A DNA stretch of 36,852 nucleotides from Burkholderia sp. H160 (GTDB lineage: Bacteria; Pseudomonadota; Gammaproteobacteria; Burkholderiales; Burkholderiaceae). Each line of letters opens with the position of its first letter. Position 1 is the first letter of the stretch. Position numbers and translations under genes: made by a program. Location of the stretch: contig ABYL01000066.1 in the NCBI GenBank assembly GCA_000173575.1, forward strand, positions 1 through 36,852, in the 5' to 3' direction. The notes under the pieces were generated by a model, which was not told the origin of the DNA, ran no database searches, and was given only the letters and a program-made list of their open reading frames with translations. Below are positions 15,473 to 23,816 of the stretch, in pieces.

Positions 15473-16687
15473 TCAGATTTTCAAACGCCGCAGCACCTTC
15501 GGCCCGACGAGCGCGATCATCGCGGCGCACACGGCAACCACCGACAGACCGATCGTCAGATTGGTCACCTGAGCGACCGCGCCGATGATCACCGGTCCGA
15601 GCAGCAAGCCGAAATAGGCGAGCCCCGCGACGTGCGCGAGCCCCTCGGCCGCGTGAATGCCCTTCACGCTCGCCGCCGCCGCGAACAGCACTGGCATCAT
15701 GTTCGCGAGCCCCAGGCCGATCAGCGCAAAGCCGGCGAGCGCGGCCACCGGATTCGGCAGCAGCAACGCATCGACCATCCCGGCGCAGGCGAGCGCCGCG
15801 CTGATCAGCACCAGCTGCGGCGCGCCGAAGCGGGAGCGCACCGCGTCGCCGGCAAAACGCGCGGCCGCCATACCGCCGGAAAACGCCGCGTAGGCGGCGC
15901 TCGCGAGCGCGGGTGACGAGAGCACGACATCGCGCATATAGACCGTGGCCCAGTCGTACATTGCGCCTTCGGCGATCAGTGCGACCAGCGCCATCGTGCC
16001 GAGTGCCCACAGCGCCGGTGAGCGCCAGCGGCTCGCACGCGGCGTCGCCGCGTCGGGATGCTCGGCGTGCGGCACGTGCGGCAGCACCGACGGGCACGCG
16101 AGCACCAGCACGAGCGCGCTGACCGTCGCGGCGAGCGCGAGATGCAGCGCCGGCGCCATCCCGCGCGACAGCAGCGCCCCGCCGACCGCCGCGCCGAACA
16201 TGCCGCCAAGACTGAACATCCCGTGCAGCGATGACATGATCGGCTTGCCGAGCGCCTTTTCGACCGCGCTCGCTTCGGCGTTCATCGCGACGTCGAGCGT
16301 GGCCATGCCCGCGCCGAACACGGCCAGCACGACCAGCAGGATCCAGTACGCCGGCACGACGAGGATCAGCGCCGCGCAAGCAGCCATCGCGAGGCCGCCG
16401 GTCAGGCATGCGCGGCGCGTGCCGACCCGCGCGATCCATGACGCATTGGTCACCATCGCGCCGATCGAGCCGCCGGCCACCGCGAACAGCGCGAACGACA
16501 GCATCGCCGGATTCAGATGGAAACGGTCGCGTACCGTTGGCACGTGCACGCCCCACGACGCGTACATCATGCCGGCGATGAAGAACAGCGCCATCGTGGC
16601 GACCCGTGCGCGTTGCCGCTCGGTGACGGGCAGGTCACGGTGCGCGGCGGGCAGGACGGCGAATTCGGAGGCTTGGTGATCGGGCAC
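15473..16687 (-). CDS. MFS transporter (YbjJ-like)
   Basis: Inner-membrane secondary transporter of the major facilitator superfamily, 404 residues, with about twelve hydrophobic segments. Features include FIAGMMYASWGVHVPTVRD in TM1, the loop ARVGTRRACLTGG after TM2 in place of the classic MFS motif A, and LDVAMNAEASAVEKALG after TM4, a signature of the YbjJ/fucose-permease-like branch. The substrate is unknown. The stop lies next to a strong terminator shared with the convergent binding-protein gene. The first 28 residues are hydrophilic; the start at 16687 is the most upstream Met, and an internal Met at about residue 32 would cut into TM1. Confidence 0.87.
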   Translation of the reverse strand: MPDHQASEFAVLPAAHRDLPVTERQRARVATMALFFIAGMMYASWGVHVPTVRDRFHLNPAMLSFALFAVAGGSIGAMVTNASWIARVGTRRACLTGGLAMAACAALILVVPAYWILLVVLAVFGAGMATLDVAMNAEASAVEKALGKPIMSSLHGMFSLGGMFGAAVGGALLSRGMAPALHLALAATVSALVLVLACPSVLPHVPHAEHPDAATPRASRWRSPALWALGTMALVALIAEGAMYDWATVYMRDVVLSSPALASAAYAAFSGGMAAARFAGDAVRSRFGAPQLVLISAALACAGMVDALLLPNPVAALAGFALIGLGLANMMPVLFAAAASVKGIHAAEGLAHVAGLAYFGLLLGPVIIGAVAQVTNLTIGLSVVAVCAAMIALVGPKVLRRLKI

Positions 16688-16857
16688 GGAGGTCTCGAGG
16701 CGGAGTGAGCGAGAAAGCGCATTGAAAGCGGATCTTCGATTCTATCGAAGCGTGCTGGCTTATGCTTGGAGCAGGCGGATCGGGCGCATACGATTGAACG
16801 GCTGCGGATGCCACTTGCCGCTCGCCGCCCATCTTTCATTCACCGAGGTACGCCCAG

Positions 16858-17520
16858 TTGAACATTCCCGCTCACGCACCGCTGCATCTGCTGCACACGG
16901 CCGCGGTCGGCACGCTCGCCACCCACGCGCGCCAGCCCGAGGGCTTTCCTTATCCTTCGATGCTGCCGTTCGCGCCGGACGCGCGGCATCGTCCGACGAT
17001 CCTCGTGAGCCGGCTCGCGGAGCACACGCACAACCTGCACGCCGATCCGCGCGCCGGCTTTCTGGCCGTCGACGCCCCCGACGGCGACGTGCTGGGCGGC
17101 CAGCGCGTCACGTTGCTCGGCCGCTTCGAGCCGGTCGACCCAAGCCCGGAACTCGTGCGGCGCTATCTGCGCTACCACCCGGAGGCGGAGCGCTACCTCG
17201 CGCTTGGCGATTTCACGTTCTGGATCATGAAGCTCGAGCGGCTGCGCTACATCGGCGGCTTTGGTGCGATGGGCTGGCTCGACGGCGCCGAACTTGATCC
17301 GCTGCCGCCGCTGGCGGCTAGCGAGGAGGATGCGCTGTTCGCCGAATTCAGTCGCCGGCCCGGCGGCGCGGGCAGTGTCGAATTGCTGGGCGTCGACCGT
17401 TATGGCGCCGATCTGAAATACAACGGCGTGCGCGAGCGTTGCGTCTTCGACGGCGCTCGATCCAATACCGAGACGTTGCATGCGGCGCTCGAAGTCTGCA
17501 TGGAGCGGCGTGCGAATTAA
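16858..17520 (+). CDS. HugZ-like pyridoxamine 5'-phosphate oxidase-fold protein
   Basis: 220 residues, two-domain layout: an N-terminal split beta-barrel (about 8-145, with GTLATHA..GFPYPSMLPF and RAGFLAV) and a C-terminal DUF2470-like domain (about 150-215, with GVDRYGADL). This is the heme-utilisation HugZ/CREG-like family, whose members bind flavin or heme; some degrade heme. No heme uptake genes are adjacent, so heme use is inferred only. The start is TTG at 16858, with GAGG ten bases upstream; no in-frame ATG lies nearby. The divergent MFS gene starts 170 bp away. Confidence 0.82.
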   Translation: MNIPAHAPLHLLHTAAVGTLATHARQPEGFPYPSMLPFAPDARHRPTILVSRLAEHTHNLHADPRAGFLAVDAPDGDVLGGQRVTLLGRFEPVDPSPELVRRYLRYHPEAERYLALGDFTFWIMKLERLRYIGGFGAMGWLDGAELDPLPPLAASEEDALFAEFSRRPGGAGSVELLGVDRYGADLKYNGVRERCVFDGARSNTETLHAALEVCMERRAN

Positions 17521-17915
17521 GCATTATTGTTTATTGGGAAAACACCCATGCGCTAGTCGCAACGCGTTGGCTCCTGTCTCAATAACGCGCTTATCGCGAC
17601 CAAAGCTTTCATGCGATGAGATGTTCCATGTGCAATAGACATCTCAGATCTCATTTCCTGATAGTTAAATCGTATAAATATGCATGCCGGCAGGGCTTTT
17701 TCAGCGGCATGCGAAATCGTCTAATTGAATGGTCATAGCCGGGCAGAAGCGGCGGCGGAAACTTTTTGAAACGGAATTTAAATTAAATTTCTGCCGGTGG
17801 TTTTGCAGTCTTTCTATTTTGTGTTAATCTCGCCTTCAAATTCCGAGGCGTGAAACCTTCAAAGGCCAAGTCGGCATAAGACCGGCGGTCATTTATCCAT
17901 ACCACAAGGGAAACT
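17521..17915. other. AT-rich region upstream of H-NS gene
   Basis: 395 bp, clearly richer in A+T than its surroundings. Inverted repeats: GAGATGT / ACATCTC (17618-17645) and GCATGCCG / CGGCATGC (17682-17712, with five T in the loop). A sigma70-like promoter lies at 17803-17830. The first hairpins may end the HugZ-like transcript; the AT-rich patch is a plausible H-NS autoregulatory target. Confidence 0.55.
17803..17830 (+). promoter_or_regulatory. Putative promoter of H-NS gene
   Basis: -35 TTGCAG (17803-17808), 16-bp spacer, -10 TAATCT (17825-17830), 85 bp before the ATG, within AT-rich DNA suited to H-NS binding. Confidence 0.5.
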
Positions 17916-18218
17916 ATGTCCTCTTACAAGGAACTGCTCGCGCAGCGCGAGAAGCTCGAAAAGCAGATTGAAGAAGCGAAGTCGCGCGAATACGCGGAAG
18001 TCTTGAATGAGATCAAGCAGAAAATGGCGGATTACGGCATCTCGCTGAGCGAGCTCGGTGGCGGCCGCGCTCCGAAGGGCGCTAAAGCGAGCCGCCCGCG
18101 CGCGGGCGTCGCGCCTAAATACCGCGACCCGGAAAGCGGCAGCACGTGGTCTGGCCGCGGCAAGCCGCCGCGCTGGATCGCCGGTCTGGATCGCGAAAAG
18201 TTTCTGATCCAGAAGTAA
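17916..18218 (+). CDS. H-NS family nucleoid-associated protein
   Basis: Small DNA-binding protein, 100 residues, typical of the short H-NS/BpH3-like paralogues abundant in Burkholderia. An N-terminal coiled-coil oligomerisation region (about 3-45, SYKELLAQREKLEKQIEEAK) joins a Lys/Arg/Ala-rich linker. The C-terminal AT-hook-like domain has YRDPESGSTWSGRGKPPRW (about 69-87), the core H-NS DNA-binding motif. AAGGGAAA precedes the ATG. It represses AT-rich, often foreign, DNA. A hairpin and a strong terminator follow. Confidence 0.95.
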   Translation: MSSYKELLAQREKLEKQIEEAKSREYAEVLNEIKQKMADYGISLSELGGGRAPKGAKASRPRAGVAPKYRDPESGSTWSGRGKPPRWIAGLDREKFLIQK

Positions 18219-18239
18219 TGCCGATCCGGCGGGTGTAAA

Positions 18240-18272
18240 GGTTGCCGACGCGTAATGCGATTACCGGCAACC
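18240..18272 (+). other. Hairpin after H-NS gene
   Basis: GGTTGCCG / CGGCAACC (18240-18272) with inner GTAAT / ATTAC and no T-run. It sits between the stop codon and the true terminator and may protect the mRNA 3' end. Confidence 0.4.
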
Positions 18273-18304
18273 CACAGTGTTTATAGCCTGCTACAGAATC
18301 TCAG

Positions 18305-18336
18305 AAAGCCGCGCACCGTTCAGGTCGCGGCTTTTT
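18305..18336 (+). terminator. Intrinsic terminator of H-NS gene
   Basis: AAAGCCGCG / CGCGGCTTT, loop of twelve, ending in five T, 87 bp after the H-NS stop. Confidence 0.85.
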
Positions 18337-18501
18337 GCATTTGATGTGACGGTTTTTTGTCGCATGCGCTTCAGGCAGCTGGAACGCGAATGCTTTTCGT
18401 TTAGATAAGCGACTGATTTGAAAGGATTTTTAGCTGCTCCCCCTGCGTGTTCGGTTCGTGGCGGGTACAATAAGAAAAATTGACCTTTCTTCCTTTTCAG
18501 T

Positions 18502-19752
18502 ATGCCGTCCGCCGCGATCACCGAAACCGCCGAGAAACAACGCGTTGCGCGCAAAAGTACCTTCGCGAGCATTGCGGTCAATACCGTGTTGATGACGTTG
18601 CAAATCATCGTCGGCACGATCGCGCACTCGCAGGCACTCGTTGCCGACGGTGTCCATTCCCTTGCCGATCTTATTTCCGATTTTGTCGTGCTGATTGCCA
18701 ATCGGCATAGCGCGGCAAAGCCCGATGCGGATCACAATTACGGACATAGCCGTTATGAGACGGTGGCGTCGTTATTTCTCGGCGCGCTGCTGATCTCGGT
18801 CGGTGTCGGCATGTTGTGGCGTGCCGGTACGCGGCTCGCCGATCTGCAAAATATTCCCGCCGTGCACATTAGCGCGCTAGCAGTCGCGGTGCTCGTGCTT
18901 GTCAGCAAGGAAGCGCTGTTTCGCTACATGCTGCGCGAGGCGAAGCGCGTGCGTTCCGCGATGCTGGTCGCGAACGCATGGCACGCGCGCTCGGACGCGG
19001 CATCGTCGTTGGTGGTAGGGATTGGTGTGATCGGCAGTCTCGCCGGTGTGCGGCTCCTCGACCCGATCGCGGCGGCGATCGTCGGCTTCATGGTCGCACG
19101 CATGGGCTGGACCTTTGGCTGGGACGCACTGCAGGATCTCTCGGACCGCGCCCTCGACGAAACCGCTGCCGCCGACATGCGCGCCCTGCTGATGGCCACC
19201 CCCGGCGTGCGCGACGTGCATGAAATGCGTACGCGCAAGATGGGCGATTTCGCGCTTGTCGACGCGCACATCCTGGTCGATCCGTTGATTTCGGTATCGG
19301 AGGGGCATTACATCGCTGAGTCGGCGCGTTTGCGCGTGCTGAGCGACAAGCGCGTGCTCGACGCGCTGATCCACGTCGATCCGGAAAACGATGCGCTCGC
19401 GCATCCGCCCGTCGATCTGCCGCCGCGCGAGCGGGTGGTCGACGAGGTCAACGCGGCGCTGGCTGCTGGCGGCTTGCGGGCCGCGGCGGTGAATCTGCAC
19501 TACCTGAGCACCGGACTCGACGTGGAGGTCGTCTTGCCAGCGGCGTCATCCGGTGAGAGTAGCGTTGCAGGCGCCGCCGAGGCCGCTGGGCTGCTCGAAA
19601 ACGAGGCGCAATCGCTCGATCGTGTCGATCTGGAGGCGCTCAAGCGCCGTCTCGGCGCGCGCAAGCTCGACGTGCTGCTGCAATGGGATATATCAGTTGC
19701 GCAGGGTGATTCGGCGGCACCTGTCACAGCGGCAACTGGGTATCGAACTTGA
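18502..19752 (+). CDS. Cation diffusion facilitator family transporter
   Basis: Inner-membrane divalent metal exporter (Zn/Fe/Co/Mn type), proton-coupled; 416 residues. Six TM segments fill about 20-220. Metal-site residues are visible: ADGVHSLAD in TM2 (His52, Asp56) and NAWHARSDAAS in TM5 (His161, Asp165). The loop motif DADHNYGHSRYE (75-86) is a family signature. The cytoplasmic dimerisation domain (about 215-300) is followed by a further roughly 110-residue tail, longer than in FieF/YiiP (about 300 residues). The 3' end overlaps the convergent Lrp gene by 29 bp. The metal cannot be told from sequence. Confidence 0.9.
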   Translation: MPSAAITETAEKQRVARKSTFASIAVNTVLMTLQIIVGTIAHSQALVADGVHSLADLISDFVVLIANRHSAAKPDADHNYGHSRYETVASLFLGALLISVGVGMLWRAGTRLADLQNIPAVHISALAVAVLVLVSKEALFRYMLREAKRVRSAMLVANAWHARSDAASSLVVGIGVIGSLAGVRLLDPIAAAIVGFMVARMGWTFGWDALQDLSDRALDETAAADMRALLMATPGVRDVHEMRTRKMGDFALVDAHILVDPLISVSEGHYIAESARLRVLSDKRVLDALIHVDPENDALAHPPVDLPPRERVVDEVNAALAAGGLRAAAVNLHYLSTGLDVEVVLPAASSGESSVAGAAEAAGLLENEAQSLDRVDLEALKRRLGARKLDVLLQWDISVAQGDSAAPVTAATGYRT

Positions 19753-20182
19753 TTTCGCGCAGCACGACGCTGGTACGCACCTGCGCGACGGCCGGAATCT
19801 TGAAAATGCGTTCGTGAAGGAAGCTGTCGTACGCCTTGATGTCCGGCGCGACGATCTTCAGGATGTAATCGGATTCACCGGTCGTGCTGTAGCACTCGGT
19901 GACTTCGGGGCAGGTGGCGATTTCCCGTTCGAACTGCTCGACCCCACCCTCGGTGTGACGCGCCAGATGGATATGCGCGAGCGCGCACACGTGCAGACCG
20001 AGCTTTTCGCGATCGAGCAGCGCCGTGTAACGCTGGATCACGCCCGACTGTTCCATATCCTTGATGCGCCGCCAGCACGGCGTGCTCGACAGCCCGACCT
20101 GGTCGGAGATTTCCTGCACGGAACGGCGTGCGTCGAGCTGGAGCAGGCGCAGGATCTTCTGTGAGAACGTATCGAGTGTCAA
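19724..20182 (-). CDS. Lrp/AsnC family transcriptional regulator
   Basis: Leucine-responsive-type regulator, 152 residues, the normal length. The N-terminal helix-turn-helix spans about 5-50 (QKILRLLQLDARRSVQEIS, then SSTPCWRRIKDM). The RAM/AsnC effector domain is at about 65-145 (VTECYSTTGESDYILKIVA is the characteristic loop). It forms octamers and binds amino acids. No amino-acid pathway gene is adjacent in the same orientation, so targets are unknown. The 3' end overlaps the metal exporter gene on the other strand. Confidence 0.93.
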   Translation of the reverse strand: MTLDTFSQKILRLLQLDARRSVQEISDQVGLSSTPCWRRIKDMEQSGVIQRYTALLDREKLGLHVCALAHIHLARHTEGGVEQFEREIATCPEVTECYSTTGESDYILKIVAPDIKAYDSFLHERIFKIPAVAQVRTSVVLREIKFDTQLPL

Positions 20183-20272
20183 CTGCGCCTCCGTTAGCGT
20201 CGCCGTATCAACGCATGGTAGAGGGCGCGAAAACGAAACGCAATGAAAAACGGCTCTCCCGAGCGAGATTGC

Positions 20273-20905
20273 CTAATTTACCGGGTCCGGAGCGGCGTTT
20301 TGCCCTGTGCCGTCCCCATCATCTTTGCCCTCCGCCGGCGACTCGGGCTGACGCGCCCGCAACTCCTTCAGCATGTTGCAAAAGAGGGCACCTTGCTCGA
20401 TTGCGTCGTCGAGCGCGACGTGCGTATGAGGATGCTCGTCGAACCAGTGTTTCGGAAAGCGCGGCTTGATGTTCTTGCGGTACGGCAGGCCGGTCATCGC
20501 GAATGCGAGCGTCTTGATATCGAGCGCCGACCATGAGAACGGGCAGCGGCCGACGAAGCGCATCATGTACCAGAACATATAGGTGAAGTCGAAGCCGGCC
20601 GGCATCGCGACGAACACCGGCTTGCCCGGCAGCGCCTCGACCCATTCGACATAGGCGGTCAATGCCGCCTCGGGCTTCTGCAAGTCCTGGCGGCAGGCCG
20701 CCCACGCGTCCGGCTGGGTCTTCCACCACGCTTCCTGCACCGGATGCGGCGAGGCGCCTTCGAGCAATTCGAGATTTGCCGAGAAAGTCGCGATCAGCTG
20801 CTTGTCTTCGGTGTACGCGGCGGATGCGAAGCTCAGCATCGAATGCGGGCCGGGGATCGGGCCGTCCGCTTCGACGTCGGTACTCACATAGATTTCGCTG
20901 CTCAT
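20273..20905 (-). CDS. DEDDh 3'-5' exonuclease domain protein
   Basis: RNase T/DnaQ-fold exonuclease, 210 residues. The DEDDh residues are visible: Asp10 and Glu12 in STDVEADGP, Asp106 in PAGFDFTYM, and His162 with Asp167 in [12 protein letters not shown]. The active site is complete, so DNA or RNA 3'-end trimming is expected; which one is not decidable. The final about 25 residues are polar and disordered. Its ATG overlaps the stop of the upstream metallo-hydrolase gene in an ATGA arrangement, so the two are translationally coupled in one operon. Confidence 0.85.
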   Translation of the reverse strand: MSSEIYVSTDVEADGPIPGPHSMLSFASAAYTEDKQLIATFSANLELLEGASPHPVQEAWWKTQPDAWAACRQDLQKPEAALTAYVEWVEALPGKPVFVAMPAGFDFTYMFWYMMRFVGRCPFSWSALDIKTLAFAMTGLPYRKNIKPRFPKHWFDEHPHTHVALDDAIEQGALFCNMLKELRARQPESPAEGKDDGDGTGQNAAPDPVN

Positions 20906-21546
20906 TCGCCCACCCCGTCAGCAACATAGGGATTCGTGCGGCGCTCCGCGCCGAACGTCGAGGTCGGGCCGTGGCCCGGCACGAACGTGACGTCGTCGCC
21001 GAGCGGCCAGAGCTTGTCGCGGATCGAGCGGATCAGGTCCGCATGGTTGCCGCGCGGGAAATCCGTGCGGCCGATCGAGCCGGCGAACAGCACGTCGCCA
21101 ACCAACGCGAGCCGGTGCTCGCGGCTGAAGAACACCACGTGGCCCGGCGTATGGCCGGGGCAGTGGTAGACCTCGAAGGTTTCGTCGCCGAATTGCGCGC
21201 TATCGCCGTCCTGTAGCCAGCGGTCCGGCTCGAAGGCGTCGGCGGCCGGGAAGCCGAAGCGCGTGCTCTGGTCCGGCAGCTTGTCGAGCCAGAAGCGTTC
21301 GTCGGGATGCGGACCTTCGATCGGCACGCCGTAGTGGGTGGCGAGCGTCTTCGCACCGGCGCAGTGATCGATGTGGCCGTGGGTCAGCAAGACCTTCTCG
21401 ACGCTCACGTTCTGCCGTGCAATCTCGCGCTGGATCACGTCGAGGTCGCCGCCTGGATCGACGACGGCCGCGCGCCCTGTGGCTTCGCAAACGAGCAGCG
21501 AGCAGTTCTGCTGGAACGGCGTGACGGGGATCAGGGTGACTTTCAT
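20902..21546 (-). CDS. MBL-fold metallo-hydrolase (glyoxalase II-like)
   Basis: Metallo-beta-lactamase-fold hydrolase, 214 residues. Metal ligands are visible: THGHIDH (His56, His58, Asp60, His61), [24 protein letters not shown] and FVPGHGP. This compact form (YcbL/GloB2-like) lacks the long C-terminal substrate domain of classical glyoxalase II and acts on thioesters such as S-lactoylglutathione, or on unknown substrates. The longer frame adds about 98 residues of non-coding character; the ATG at 21546 ([11 protein letters not shown]) matches the family start. First gene of a two-gene operon with the exonuclease (4-bp overlap). Confidence 0.9.
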   Translation of the reverse strand: MKVTLIPVTPFQQNCSLLVCEATGRAAVVDPGGDLDVIQREIARQNVSVEKVLLTHGHIDHCAGAKTLATHYGVPIEGPHPDERFWLDKLPDQSTRFGFPAADAFEPDRWLQDGDSAQFGDETFEVYHCPGHTPGHVVFFSREHRLALVGDVLFAGSIGRTDFPRGNHADLIRSIRDKLWPLGDDVTFVPGHGPTSTFGAERRTNPYVADGVGE

Positions 21547-21723
21547 GGCTGGACGGAGCGCTGGGAAAACGTTGATTGTACCGGCCTCGCGACAGCCACC
21601 GTCACCCACGCGACGGAGCGTGCGGAGCACAATGCCGTGGTCTCCCCGCGCTCCATTTTTGCGATAAATGTGAAGATTGATCAAGTTTTTGAGCCGCTCG
21701 CCATCTCGAAAAAAAGTTTTGGG

Positions 21724-21729
21724 TATAAT
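21724..21729 (+). promoter_or_regulatory. Consensus -10 element TATAAT
   Basis: A perfect TATAAT in otherwise GC-rich DNA, directly before the folded region. No good -35 lies at 16-18 bp spacing (CCATCT at 21701), so the promoter would lean on its -10 or on an activator. Predicted start is near 21735-21737. Confidence 0.55.
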
Positions 21730-21734
21730 GGACC

Positions 21735-22072
21735 CCATGCACATGAGTTGTGCTGCCACAAGGCGATGCCTTCCCACACAAAGGGAACGCCGCTCGCCGT
21801 TCAAGTAAGGGCTGTCGGAGTGCCGACGGCCATCCAGCATCGACGCGTTCGATGCACACGTCTTGCCCAGCCAGGCGCCGCGCGCCTGCTACGGACCTAA
21901 CTTCCGTGACGCTGGGTGGGGCCTACGCCGCCGTTCCTGCGCGCTGAGTTGCGCGCGCAAGAACGTGTCTTTGCCACGTTCAGTTGGCGGCGTGTGGGGT
22001 CTGGTCAGGCTGCCGGGGACAGGTTGCGCCAGACGTGAAAATTAACCGTGCGGTAGCGGCTCAGTGAGCCGC
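21735..22072 (+). ncRNA. Candidate structured non-coding RNA or long structured leader of rlpA
   Basis: Hairpins follow each other almost without gaps: GCACA/TGTGC (21739-21753); GGCG-TTCCC/GGGAA-CGCC (21762-21791); a nine-pair stem (21810-21831); GCATCGA/TCGATGC (21837-21855); a branched domain closed by CCCAGC/GCTGGG (21866-21916) holding CAGGCGC/GCGCCTG and ACGGA/TCCGT; a domain closed by ACGCCGCC/GGCGGCGT (21925-21993) holding an eleven-pair stem; GTCTGG/CCAGAC (21999-22034); GCGGCTC/GAGCCGC (22056-22072). Bases 21730-21737 can also pair with 21995-22002. I checked it by eye against RNase P, tmRNA, SRP, 6S and common riboswitch cores and found no match. It may belong to a known family I do not recall. 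The 3' end is undefined. Confidence 0.45.
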
Positions 22073-22192
22073 ATCCGGGCTTTGACGTACTGCGCTTTTT
22101 CGCGCGGCGCGTTGTCGTCCCTACCGCCGGAGTCGCTAGCAACACGCCCAGCTTTGCGGGTGATGCGACTCGACAATGTGATTGCACGTCCT

Positions 22193-22789
22193 ATGAAAAC
22201 TCGGCGAAACCGCGGTCTAGGGACTCTTTTTGCCTTTTTTGTACTGGCCGGCTGCGCCACGCGTCCGGGCGTGGGCGACACGTCCGCTAACGACATGCCG
22301 CAAAGTACAAAAAACACGCATCTGAGCTCGTTTGGACCGCAATCGTTCGGTAACGCGCCGGCCTCGAGCCCGAGCGCGCCAGCATCGTCGCTGTCCGACG
22401 CAAAGCCGCTCACCGACGATGGTGTCAACGTCGCGGACTTCCAGCAGATCGGACGCGCGTCGTGGTACGGACGGTTCTTCCACGGCCACCGCACCGCCAA
22501 CGGCGAGCGTTACAACATGCACGCGCTGACGGCCGCGCATCGCACGCTGCCGCTCGGCTCGTACGTGCGCGTGACCAATCCGGCCAATTCGCGTTCGGTG
22601 ATCGTGCGGATCAACGACCGCGGTCCATACGCGCGCGGCCGCGTGATCGACCTGTCGATGGCGGCTGCCGCCATGCTCGACATGCGCCACACCGGCACCG
22701 CGCGGGTCAAGATCGAAGGGATCACACAGCAGGAAGCGCGCGCCAGGTTGAACGAGACGCTGGCGTCGAACTCGGACTCGAGCAAATGA
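22193..22789 (+). CDS. rlpA: RlpA-like septal/cell-wall lipoprotein
   Basis: Outer-membrane lipoprotein with a double-psi beta-barrel, in some species a lytic transglycosylase acting on stem-less peptidoglycan at the septum. 198 residues from the ATG at 22193: signal MKTRRNRGLGTLFAFFVLAGC with lipobox LAGC (Cys21). A Ser/Ala/Pro-rich linker leads to the RlpA domain at about 85-175 (GRASWYGRFFHGHRTANGE, NDRGPYARGRVIDLS). The usual C-terminal SPOR domain is absent, so septal targeting by denuded glycans is not evident. Upstream in-frame Mets (22163, 22064) would put a non-signal segment before the lipobox. A structured-RNA candidate lies just upstream. Confidence 0.88.
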   Translation: MKTRRNRGLGTLFAFFVLAGCATRPGVGDTSANDMPQSTKNTHLSSFGPQSFGNAPASSPSAPASSLSDAKPLTDDGVNVADFQQIGRASWYGRFFHGHRTANGERYNMHALTAAHRTLPLGSYVRVTNPANSRSVIVRINDRGPYARGRVIDLSMAAAAMLDMRHTGTARVKIEGITQQEARARLNETLASNSDSSK

Positions 22790-22840
22790 TATGACGTGAC
22801 GCGGCGGTCATGCGGCGTCGATTGCACAAACCGTCTGCAG

Positions 22841-22873
22841 AAAATCGAAGGGCCGCAATTCGCGGCCCTTTCC
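22841..22873. terminator. Bidirectional terminator between rlpA and rsmI
   Basis: AAGGGCCGC (22848-22856) pairs with GCGGCCCTT (22862-22870), loop AATTC. A-rich sequence upstream and T-rich downstream let it serve both convergent genes. Confidence 0.7.
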
Positions 22874-22894
22874 ATTTGCCCGCCGACTCGGCTC

Positions 22895-23779
22895 TCAGGC
22901 GTCGGGCTTGTCTTCCTTCAGCGCCAGCGCGCGCGTGTACAACGCGTTGCGCGATGCGCCCGTGAGCGTCGCCGCGACCTTCGCCGCGCTGCTCACCGTC
23001 AATTCTTCCAGCAGGATGCCGAGCAGTGCGTCGTGATCGTGCTCGCCGGCCGCTTCGGGCGACGCGCCTTCGACCACCAGCACGAATTCGCCGCGCTGCC
23101 GGTTCGCATCGGCGGCGAGCCACGTTGGCGCTTCGGCCAGGGTGCCATGGTGCAGCGTTTCGTGTAATTTCGTCAGTTCTCGCGCGATCAGCAGACGGCG
23201 CGTGCCGCCGAACGCATCAGCGAGCGCCTGCACGGTCTCGACGATCCGGTGCGGCGCCTCGTAGAACACCATCGCGTGAGGGTGCTGCGCGAGCGCCTGC
23301 AAAGCGGTGGCGCGTGCCTTCGGCTTGGGCGGCAGAAAGCCGAGGAACGAGAACGTCGCGACCCAGTCGCCGGTCGCGCTCAGCGCGGTTGCGAGCGCGC
23401 TCGCGCCGGGCAGTGGGATCACCGCGAAGCCGGCCTCGCGTACGGCGTCGACGAGCTTGGCGCCAGGGTCCGAGATGCCCGGTGTACCCGCGTCGGACAC
23501 GTAGGCCACGCGCTCGCCGGCCTGCAGATACTCGATCACGCGCTGCGCCGCCGCGCGCTCGTTGTGCTGATGGACGGTGACGAGCGGCTTCGAGATACCG
23601 TAGCGTGCGAGCAGCTGACCGGTGTTGCGGGTGTCTTCGGCGGCAATGCGGTCCGCGAGTCCGAGCACATGCAGCGCGCGCAGCGTGATGTCGGCGATGT
23701 TGCCGATCGGCGTGGCCACCACATACAGCGCGGCGGCGGGGTACTGCTGCCCTTGCGCGAGTTCGGAGAGAGGAGTCAT
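22895..23779 (-). CDS. rsmI: 16S rRNA (cytidine(1402)-2'-O)-methyltransferase
   Basis: SAM-dependent tetrapyrrole-methylase-fold enzyme that 2'-O-methylates C1402 in the 16S rRNA decoding centre; 294 residues, standard length. Motifs: [18 protein letters not shown] near the N-terminus, [24 protein letters not shown] (SAM binding), [16 protein letters not shown] and FYEAPHRI. The Met at 23779 (MTPLSELAQ) is chosen; 39 further upstream residues lack family character. Divergent from yraN, which starts within about 40 bp, as in many proteobacteria (E. coli yraL region). Confidence 0.95.
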   Translation of the reverse strand: MTPLSELAQGQQYPAAALYVVATPIGNIADITLRALHVLGLADRIAAEDTRNTGQLLARYGISKPLVTVHQHNERAAAQRVIEYLQAGERVAYVSDAGTPGISDPGAKLVDAVREAGFAVIPLPGASALATALSATGDWVATFSFLGFLPPKPKARATALQALAQHPHAMVFYEAPHRIVETVQALADAFGGTRRLLIARELTKLHETLHHGTLAEAPTWLAADANRQRGEFVLVVEGASPEAAGEHDHDALLGILLEELTVSSAAKVAATLTGASRNALYTRALALKEDKPDA

Positions 23780-23816
23780 GACACGGAAGACACAAACAGA
23801 CGGAACGAGGCCGACA

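Larger units (their letters stand above)
21547..22192. other. Intergenic region carrying a structured-RNA candidate
   Basis: 646 bp between the metallo-hydrolase (minus) and rlpA (plus). Small open frames here lack ribosome sites and familiar motifs. The notable content is a near-perfect -10 box at 21724-21729 followed by about 340 bases of densely paired sequence, listed separately. Confidence 0.6.

Noticed and set aside
14007-16556. An 849-codon minus-strand open frame
   Set aside because: It runs antisense to the LivK-like gene and then in another frame of the MFS gene; composition is Arg/Ala/His-rich shadow coding typical of high-GC DNA, and both underlying genes are clearly real.
21735-22072. 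RNase P RNA, tmRNA, SRP RNA, 6S RNA or a B12/TPP-type riboswitch
   Set aside because: The RNase P core (AGTCCGG.. and its 3' partner) is absent on both strands; there is no tmRNA tag or T-arm; no SRP GGAAG core; the fold is multi-branched and not the single long 6S rod; no riboswitch consensus was found.
23622-23777. N-terminal extension of the yraN frame
   Set aside because: This part is antisense to the rsmI coding sequence and has no family character.
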